Shown piece after piece: positions 57,681 to 64,000 of a stretch of 64,000 nucleotides of DNA. This DNA comes from Mycoplasma sp. OR1901 (lineage in GTDB: Bacteria; Bacillota_I; Bacilli_A; Mycoplasmatales; Metamycoplasmataceae), in the NCBI RefSeq assembly GCF_013348745.1, contig NZ_CP054666.1:1-64000 (forward strand), in the 5' to 3' direction. The notes beneath the pieces were generated by a model, which did no database searches, was not told the DNA's origin, and saw nothing but the letters and a program-made list of their open reading frames with translations. The translations under genes and the position numbers were made by a program. Every line of letters begins with the position of its first letter. Position 1 is the stretch's first letter.

Positions 57681-58538
57681 CCTAATTTTAGGTACTTTAA
57701 TCGCAAAATTAAGTGTAAACATTAATGCAATTCAACTAGTTGCATATAGTAATGACCCTCACCATTTAATATCTTGTCCTAATAGAATATAGAATTCAAA
57801 ACTTGCGTTACTTTGGTTTATAAATGACAAGTCTTTTAGTGCGAAATATTTAATTAAATTACTAATTTGGGTGGCAGGTATTAAACTTGATATCTCAGCT
57901 AGTGCTCTTGGGAATGTAATTAGTGGGACAAATGCACCAATTAAAAATCCTGCGATACCACTTAAAGAAGCGCTTAAAGCACTAAATGCAGCACTATTTG
58001 AAACATAACTGAATATAAATACAAATATAGCACTATTTAAGATACATCCAATTATAACGCTAAATCAGATATACATTCCTTTTTGGAATGGAATGGTAGT
58101 TTGGTTGTTTACAATGAATGTTTTGTTACCTAGCATTCAAAAAATACTTATTAGATACATTAGTGTTGTAATTAAGATATTTAAAAATATGTTAAATAGC
58201 AGGTAACTTAGACGTATAACACTAGTTTTCACTGGTGTCATATATAAATCATTTAATATTTTTCTCTCAGAGTCAGTAACCATAACACTTGATAAACTAA
58301 TTGCGTTTGTAAATGTGGTTACTGATAAAAGTCCAATCATTAAACTTATATCGGCATATTGGTTTTTAATGATTTCTGGGGTTTGTTTTGGCATTTGGCC
58401 AATGTAAATATTTCTTGCGAATAAAGCAAAACATAAAAGTACAATCATAGGGCTCATGAAGGTAAAGAAAATTCTTTTTTTATCTTTTGCAAAGATTAAA
58501 AAATGCCTTTTAAATAAATTGCTTAACTGACTAAACAT
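57678..58538 (-). CDS. ABC-2 transporter permease
   Basis: A 286-aa membrane subunit with six hydrophobic segments: FFTFMSPMIVLLCFALFA near the start, then GLLSVTTFTNAIS..., and a last helix WIALMFTLNFAI followed by KVPKIR. The segment VMVTDSERKILNDLYMTPVK is the usual ABC-2 coupling region. Four TGA Trp codons extend it beyond the standard-code stop. Overlaps the ATPase gene by 8 nt, so they form one exporter. Substrate unknown. Confidence 0.87.
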
Positions 58539-59496
58539 TTTTACCTCCGAATTGTTCGGTTACATTTAAAAAAACTTCATCCATTGAACCTTTGAAAAAT
58601 TCGTAATCTTCAATATCTTTGATATGTTCTTTAATTCATTTTGAACCTTCGTTGTAGTCTTTAAATTTAATGGTATAAACATTATTATCTATTTTAAAAT
58701 CTAAGTTTGATTTTAAAATAGAATCGTTTAACGTACTTGACATTTTATAAATTTTAATATGAGAACTTGAATATTTTGACTTAAGTTCTGAAGGTGTTCC
58801 TTCAACTAATTTTTCACCTTTTTGAATAATTATTGCTCTATTACAATTGTTTGCTTCTTCCATGTAATGTGTTGTTAATAAGATAGTTAATTTACGTTCT
58901 TTTTGTATTTTATTAAGTATTTCTCAAACTAATTTTCTTGAATTAGGATCTAGTCCAGTGGTTGGCTCATCTAGAAATAGAATTGAAGGTTTGTGAACTA
59001 GCGCTCTTGCGATATCAACTCTTCTTTTTTGTCCACCACTAAGTGCTGAATAATTTCTGTCTGCAAAATCATTTAGTTGGAACTCTTCCATAATTTGTTC
59101 TACAACTTGTTTTGGGGTTTGATTTTTAAAAAATGATTTGTATAAACTTGCTCTTACTAGTAAATTTTGGTAAACATTTAGACCTGGATCTAAAATGGAT
59201 TCTTGGAAAACTATACCGATTTGATTTCTTATAGATACTATGTCATCATCGATGCTTTTACCGTGTATTAAAACATCACCGCTATCGCGTTTAAGTAGAC
59301 CTAAAATAATATTCAGTGTGGTTGTTTTACCTGCTCCGTTTAGACCTAAAAAACCAAACAATTCGCCTTTTTTAACGCTAAAAGAAATGCCTTTAAGTGC
59401 TTTATATTTCTTAAAGCTTTTGACCAAGTTTTTAATTATTATAACTTCATCATTTTCATTATTTTTTATACTTGCATTTAATTTATTTGATTCCAT
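58531..59496 (-). CDS. ABC transporter ATP-binding protein
   Basis: A 321-aa ATPase of the ABC-2 exporter. Walker A GLNGAGKTTT, signature YSALSGGQKRRVDIA, Walker [14 protein letters not shown], followed by a ~100-aa C-terminal extension (FKDYNEGSKW... FKGSMDEVFLNVTEQFGG) of the kind seen in DrrA/CcmA exporters. Two TGA Trp codons split it under the standard code. GGAGG for the permease lies in its last codons. Confidence 0.93.
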
Positions 59497-59546
59497 ATTT
59501 TTATTATATAACTTTTAAAATAAATATTATTTAGTTCATAAAAGTT

Positions 59547-59577
59547 TTAAAAAAATTAGGTTCGAGCCTAATTTTTA
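59547..59577 (-). terminator. Terminator of tig
   Basis: ATTAGG-CTCGAA-CCTAAT with T run on the minus strand, 8 nt beyond the tig stop. Confidence 0.8.
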
Positions 59578-59584
59578 AATATTA

Positions 59585-60934
59585 TTAGAAAGTAAATTGT
59601 AATTTTAATGCTAATTTTTTAAGTTCTTCAGCATCTTTTTCTTTTTTCAATAATACAAGTAATTTGTAGTTAAATGTAACTGCTTTTACAATTTCTTGTT
59701 TTGTTTTTTCGATTTCTTCTTTTGAATTACCTGGGATACCTTTTTCTCCAGTTAATTGTAATTTTTCTTTAAATTCTTGGAAATCTTTATCTTCATCATT
59801 TACTTTAAGTTCACCAAATAAGTATTCGTGTACTAATGATTTTTTAAGTTCTGAACTAGCGATTTTATTGAATTCATCGTTTAATTCTTCTTCTGTAGTT
59901 TTAACGAATGAAAGGTATTCTTTTCTTTTTAGACCGTATTGTTTTAATGAATTGTTAAAGTCTTCTTCCAATTTAGCAATTCTATCTTTGATTAATTGGT
60001 GGTTAATTTGTAAATCAGATTTTTTAATGATTTCTTCAACTGTATCTAATTCAAATTGTCTAATTGAGTCTAAGAAGAATTCTACTTCTTTTTTGTTTTT
60101 TAATAATTTTTCGAAATCTTTTAATGTTTCAACACCCTCAATTTTGAAACCTTTAACAAATTCATCGTTAAAGTCAAATTTTGATGGTCTTTTAATTGCG
60201 TTAATTGTAACTTGGAATGTAGCTTCTTTATCTCTATATTCTTTTACAAAGTAATCAGATGGGAATTTAACAACAACATCACCTTTGTAACCAACTTTTT
60301 TACCAATTAATTGATCTTCGAAACCAGGAATGAAAGTTTTAGAACCTAATAATAAATCATGTCCTTCAGCTTCTCCGCCTTGGAAAGCAACATCATCAAT
60401 GAAACCTTTGAAGTCGATGTTAACTGTATCACCTTCAACAGTTTTTTCGTTTTTGTCAGTTACTTCAGCTAATCCGTTAAATTTTTCTGAGATTTCTAAT
60501 TTAGCATCTTCGATTTCTTTTTTACCAACTTTTTTAAAGTTGAATTTTGTTTCAATATCTTTTAAAGAAAGTTTTTTTAAGTCAGGTAAAATTGGGAAGT
60601 TGTAGTTAATAACTACATCACCGTTTTCTTCGTTTTTAACGTCTAATTCGTAAATGTGTGCAATTACTGATAATTTATTTTCTGAAATGTGTTTTGCAAC
60701 TTCTGCAAATTTATTTCTTGCTAAGTCGTTAATAAGAGTTGTGAAAACTTCTTCTTTGTTTACGTATGATCTTAATTTATCAATTGGAGCTTTACCTGGT
60801 CTGTAACCTTGTACTTTAACCTTTTGTGCTTTTTTATCTACTAATTCGTTAAATAATTTTTGAAATTCGTCAGATTTAATTGTGTATGAAACAACAACTT
60901 GAGAATTTTTATTATCTTGTGTATGTTTAATCAT
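59585..60934 (-). CDS. tig: Trigger factor (chaperone, peptidyl-prolyl isomerase)
   Basis: A 449-aa ribosome-bound chaperone. The ribosome-binding signature VQGYRPGKAP is near residue 40. The central FKBP-type domain includes EGDTVNIDFKGFIDDVAFQGGEAEGHDLLLGSKTFIPGFEDQLIG. The C-terminal ~200 residues are helical. No TGA codons. AAGGAGT lies 7 nt before the ATG. Full length. Confidence 0.97.
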   Translation of the reverse strand: MIKHTQDNKNSQVVVSYTIKSDEFQKLFNELVDKKAQKVKVQGYRPGKAPIDKLRSYVNKEEVFTTLINDLARNKFAEVAKHISENKLSVIAHIYELDVKNEENGDVVINYNFPILPDLKKLSLKDIETKFNFKKVGKKEIEDAKLEISEKFNGLAEVTDKNEKTVEGDTVNIDFKGFIDDVAFQGGEAEGHDLLLGSKTFIPGFEDQLIGKKVGYKGDVVVKFPSDYFVKEYRDKEATFQVTINAIKRPSKFDFNDEFVKGFKIEGVETLKDFEKLLKNKKEVEFFLDSIRQFELDTVEEIIKKSDLQINHQLIKDRIAKLEEDFNNSLKQYGLKRKEYLSFVKTTEEELNDEFNKIASSELKKSLVHEYLFGELKVNDEDKDFQEFKEKLQLTGEKGIPGNSKEEIEKTKQEIVKAVTFNYKLLVLLKKEKDAEELKKLALKLQFTF

Positions 60935-60982
60935 TTTACTCCTTTTTTATATTATAAATATAAATATAATTTTACATTATTT

Positions 60983-61984
60983 TTAGCTATTTTTAGTTAT
61001 AAAATCACATATTTTCATATGCTCTTTTTTGTCTGAAAGTATTTGTATAATATTTTCAAAAAACGGTGCATTTATATTGCTATTTTTAATAATTTTATCT
61101 AGTGATTTAGCAGTTGTATAACCTTCAACTGTACCATTTGTTTTCTCTAAAGCTTTATTTATACCGAACTCACCAATCATTGTTCCAAATGTATAATTTC
61201 TACTTTTAACTGATGTACATGTTAAGAAAGTATCTCCAATACCTGCGAATTGATATACAAAATCATTATTATAATCATTTGTTAATTTCTGATATATAGT
61301 TATCATTTCTTGTATCCCAATTGTTATTAAAGCTGCATTAGTGTTTCTGCTTTCTGTCGCAATAGAAGCAATTCCTAAACCTATTGCAAGAACATTTTTA
61401 AGTGATGCAAATAGTTCCAATCCTATCTCATTATTATTTTCAACTAATTTAAAGTAATTGTTATTAAAACAATTAACTAATTCATCATTGTATTCTTTAT
61501 TTTCTCCGACAATATTGATTACAGTTAGTTCTTTATTAAAAATTTCTATAGCGAAAGAAGGACCTAATAGGGTAGCTAAATTTTTTAAATTTTTACTAAA
61601 TTTTTTCTTAATAAATTGGCTAAAAAAAAGTTCAGTTGATGGTTCGATACCTTTTGATAAATTGATTAAATTTATTCTTTTAAATTTAATCACATCACTT
61701 ATTTGTTTTAAAACCACTCTTATTGCACTTGAAGGTATAGCTAAAACAATATAACGTGAGTTTAAAACCACTTCTTCTAAGTTATTAGTTGCAAAAATAT
61801 TATCCTTATTAAAAAAATTATTGGACCCAAAATATTTTTGATTGTGTCCATTATTGATATCTTCAATTTCTTTTTGGTCAATGCCGTACATTGATATTTT
61901 TTTATTATTATATGATAGAACATTTGCTAAAGCACTACCATAAGCACCTGTTCCAATAAAACCAAAGTCGTATTTATATTTCAT
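60983..61984 (-). CDS. gpsA: Glycerol-3-phosphate dehydrogenase [NAD(P)+]
   Basis: A 333-aa enzyme making glycerol-3-phosphate for phospholipids. NAD motif FGFIGTGAYGSALA at the start; LSKGIEP, LLGPSFAIEI and LKNVLAIGLGIA are family blocks, with catalytic Lys in SLKNV. Start at 61984 (MKYKYDFGF): an upstream in-frame ATG would run into the tRNA-Trp gene. No TGA codons in it. Weak ribosome site. Confidence 0.95.
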   Translation of the reverse strand: MKYKYDFGFIGTGAYGSALANVLSYNNKKISMYGIDQKEIEDINNGHNQKYFGSNNFFNKDNIFATNNLEEVVLNSRYIVLAIPSSAIRVVLKQISDVIKFKRINLINLSKGIEPSTELFFSQFIKKKFSKNLKNLATLLGPSFAIEIFNKELTVINIVGENKEYNDELVNCFNNNYFKLVENNNEIGLELFASLKNVLAIGLGIASIATESRNTNAALITIGIQEMITIYQKLTNDYNNDFVYQFAGIGDTFLTCTSVKSRNYTFGTMIGEFGINKALEKTNGTVEGYTTAKSLDKIIKNSNINAPFFENIIQILSDKKEHMKICDFITKNS

Positions 61985-62027
61985 ACTATAATTATAGTCT
62001 AATAATATAAAAAAAGGTATAAAAAAA

Positions 62028-62102
62028 TGGCAGGGGTAGCAGGATTCGAACCCACAACACACAGGGTTGAAGCCTGTTGTTCTACCGTTGAACTATACCC
62101 CT
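62028..62102 (-). tRNA. tRNA-Trp (UCA), reads UGA
   Basis: A 75-nt cloverleaf with encoded CCA. Acceptor AGGGGTA / TACCCCT, discriminator G; anticodon loop CTTCAAC gives UCA, which decodes UGA as Trp; T-arm with GGTTCGAATCC. This explains the in-frame TGA codons throughout the window. Confidence 0.97.
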
Positions 62103-62164
62103 AGCAATTTAAGTAATAATATTATACATTATTTTAATATATACCATAAAAATTTATATCAAAA

Positions 62165-62243
62165 ATATCACTTTAAAGTAATTGTATATAGGTGCTTTAA
62201 AGTGATATATAAAAAACGAACACAACTTTATATGTTCGTTTTT
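62165..62243 (-). terminator. Tandem hairpins after oxidoreductase gene
   Basis: Next to the gene: AAAACGAACA / TGTTCGTTTT with T tail (about 62214-62243). Beyond it: a perfect 14-bp hairpin ATATCACTTTAAAG / CTTTAAAGTGATAT (62165-62178, 62195-62208). The first is a terminator; the second may be a backup or an independent element. Confidence 0.7.
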
Positions 62244-62249
62244 GCTTTA

Positions 62250-63332
62250 TTATTTCATGTATTTTACTGCGAAATCTTCTTTATCTTCAAAGTGTTTTCT
62301 AACGATTGGTGCTACTTTTTCACCGAATAATCTAATTGAATTCATTATATCTTTATGATCCATTGAACCTACTGGTAAGTGAATTAAGAATCTGTTTAAT
62401 TCAACTGTTTCCATAACGCTAATAATTTTCTTAGCAACTGTTTCAGGGCTACCTACGAATACAGCTCCTTCTGGACCTATCATTCTTTCGTATCTTTCTT
62501 TAGTTAATTCTGTTCAGTGAGGTCTTTCACTTGCGATACGGTCAACGAATAATTTAACAGGGTGTCAGTATTTTTGTGCTGCTAATTCATCTGTTTCATC
62601 GATGTAACCTCATGAGTGTGAACCAACTTTCATGTTTTCGAATGAAGGGTTTTTGTCAGCTTTAGAAGCTTCTTTATAAATTGCACGGTAAGCTTGTACA
62701 AGTGGTTTAAAGTCGTGTGGGTTTCCACCGATAATTGCGTAAACAATTGGTAATTTACGTGTTGCGATATCAATTGTTGAGTTAGGGTTTCCTCCTGTTG
62801 CAACTCAAATAGGCATATTTAATGCTCTAGGATATACTGGTCTGTTTTCAACAGTCTGTGTATATGTTCCTTTTCAATTTAGATTAATGTCACGTTTAAT
62901 TTCAAGTAACATGTCTAATTTTTCATCAAATAATCCATCATAATCTCTTAATTGGTAACCAAATAATGGGAATGATTCAGTGAATGAACCTCTACCAACC
63001 ATGATTTCTGCTCTACCATCTGACATTAAGTCAACATGTGCGAAGTTTTGATAAACTCTAACTGGGTCGTTTGATGATAAAACTGTTACAGCACTAGTTA
63101 AAATAATGTTTTTTGTTTTAACTGCTCCTGCAGCTAAGATCATTTCAGGGCTTGAAATTGCAAAATCATCTCTGTGGTGTTCACCTACCGCGAAAACATC
63201 AAGTCCTACTTCATCAGCTAACACCATTTCTTCGATTAAATCTTTAATTCTTTTGTGGTGTGATTCAATTTTTCCTGTTGATTCTAATTTGGTTGTTTCA
63301 CCAAATGTTGAGATACCTAATTCTATTTTCAT
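62250..63332 (-). CDS. LLM-class flavin-dependent oxidoreductase (luciferase-like)
   Basis: A 360-aa TIM-barrel flavoenzyme. [14 protein letters not shown] start; [18 protein letters not shown] and [23 protein letters not shown] are luciferase-like monooxygenase signatures; [12 protein letters not shown] and [12 protein letters not shown] follow. Several TGA Trp codons. AAGGAGT 7 nt before the ATG. Substrate unknown. No flavin reductase gene is visible nearby. Confidence 0.92.
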
Positions 63333-63351
63333 AACTACTCCTTAAATTGAT

Positions 63352-64000
63352 TTATTTTGTTTCAAAATTTTGTTTATAAGTATTTGGTTCATATTTTTGT
63401 AAATATACTAAACCTATTTTTTTAATTAAGATTATATCTATTACCTTTCTGATACTAATTCGGCTTGCTTCAGCTGGTGTCATAGAAGCATTTATTTTGT
63501 TTATTTCTTCATTCATATCAGTTTGAGATGCGTTTAATTTAAATCTTTTAATTAAAATTCATTGTGCAACAAATCTTTCATAAATAGTACTTGCAACTTC
63601 TTCTGGTTTTAAGTTAGCAATTTTTTGTGGGTCTATTTCTGAAATTTTATCTTCTAGAAGTTCGATTGGGAAATTAAATTTCTTTAGGTTTAATTTACTT
63701 ACTTGGTCAACAATTTGAAAACCGTATGTAACTAAACTTTCATCAACCATTCCGCTTTTTATAGTTCCATATACATATTTCTTTGCATCATCTAAATTTT
63801 TGATTTCTGGTATTTGAAGTTGATTTACATTATCATCGCTTAGAGGAGTTTTTACAACTTCTTTAGCATTTAATATATGTATTTCATATGTTTCTTCTTC
63901 AGTAAATTTGTAAGTAAATTTATCACCTACTTTTTTACCGATTAATGCATATTCAAGACTTTTTTGATCATTATTATTAGCGATTAATACAATTCTATCT
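63352..64000 (-). CDS. Trigger-factor-like chaperone, 5' end beyond window
   Basis: At least 215 codons, open to the window edge; the N-terminus is missing. The visible part starts in an FKBP-like stretch (ALIGKKVGDKFTYKF), followed by a helical region with DDAKKYVYGTI and EEVASTIYERFVAQWILIKRF, similar in layout to the trigger factor C-terminus. It is the second such protein here besides tig; I recall short trigger-factor-related proteins in other mycoplasmas. One TGA Trp. The assignment needs the missing part. Confidence 0.6.

Noticed and set aside
61985-62062. N-terminal extension of gpsA by 26 codons
   Set aside because: It would begin inside tRNA-Trp and lacks a ribosome site; the FGFIGTG motif follows directly after the ATG at 61984.

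Overview
The window reads as the dnaA-proximal end of a small, very AT-rich Mollicutes chromosome of the Mycoplasma/Mycoplasmopsis hominis type. In-frame TGA is tryptophan throughout (genetic code 4), and a tRNA-Trp with anticodon UCA is present at 62028-62102. Genes that look broken under the standard code (cas9, uvrA, thrS, the P-type ATPase, lipoproteins and others) are intact once TGA is read as Trp. Species is not assigned. The 23S rRNA carries A at the position equivalent to E. coli 2057 and T at 2610, the pair I recall from M. hominis.

Layout. 1-3 kb: dnaA, a short oriC-like spacer with one perfect DnaA box, dnaN and a small S4-domain protein. 3-4.6 kb: a DUF2130 coiled-coil protein. 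4.7-12.7 kb: a complete type II-A CRISPR-Cas locus. It has a tracrRNA divergent from cas9 (1168 aa, all RuvC/HNH residues present), then cas1, cas2 and a divergent csn2-like gene, a 31-nt leader, and an array of 33 repeats and 32 spacers. 12.8-14.5 kb: a small unknown protein and a GIY-YIG/DUF4357 nuclease. 14.6-26 kb: uvrA-hprK-lgt-trxB, a SERCA-like P-type ATPase, rplM-rpsI, and an amino-acid permease bracketed by tRNA genes whose 3' trailers form a perfect 48-bp inverted repeat. 26-32 kb: a YmdB-type phosphoesterase and a 16S-23S operon without tRNA or adjacent 5S. 32-39 kb: an ABC transporter operon with three related aromatic-motif surface proteins, then a lipoprotein. 39-45 kb: trpS-thrS-membrane protein and mnmG-rlmH. 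45-49 kb (minus strand): a BI-1-like membrane protein, a lipoprotein with a transglutaminase core plus BspA-type repeats, and another lipoprotein. 49-52 kb: rpsD, rpmE, rbfA, YhcH-family gene, asnS. 52.3-55.3 kb: an OLD-type ATPase/TOPRIM nuclease coupled to a small HTH protein with its own palindromic operator, bounded by related hairpin repeats. 55.5-57.6 kb: a BspA-like repeat protein without export signal. 57.6-64 kb: ABC-2 exporter, tig, gpsA, tRNA-Trp, a flavin-dependent oxidoreductase and a truncated trigger-factor-like gene.

How they work together. Most of the window is replication, translation and membrane housekeeping. Two parts look like anti-mobile-element equipment: the CRISPR-Cas locus (with the GIY-YIG gene beside it) and the HTH+OLD module. 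The array records repeated pressure from one family of invaders: two spacers differ at five positions, all synonymous in one reverse-strand reading frame, and another spacer is present twice. Two surface-protein transcription units (32.1 kb and 48.9 kb) share a near-identical palindrome at the same distance from the -10 box, suggesting common control.
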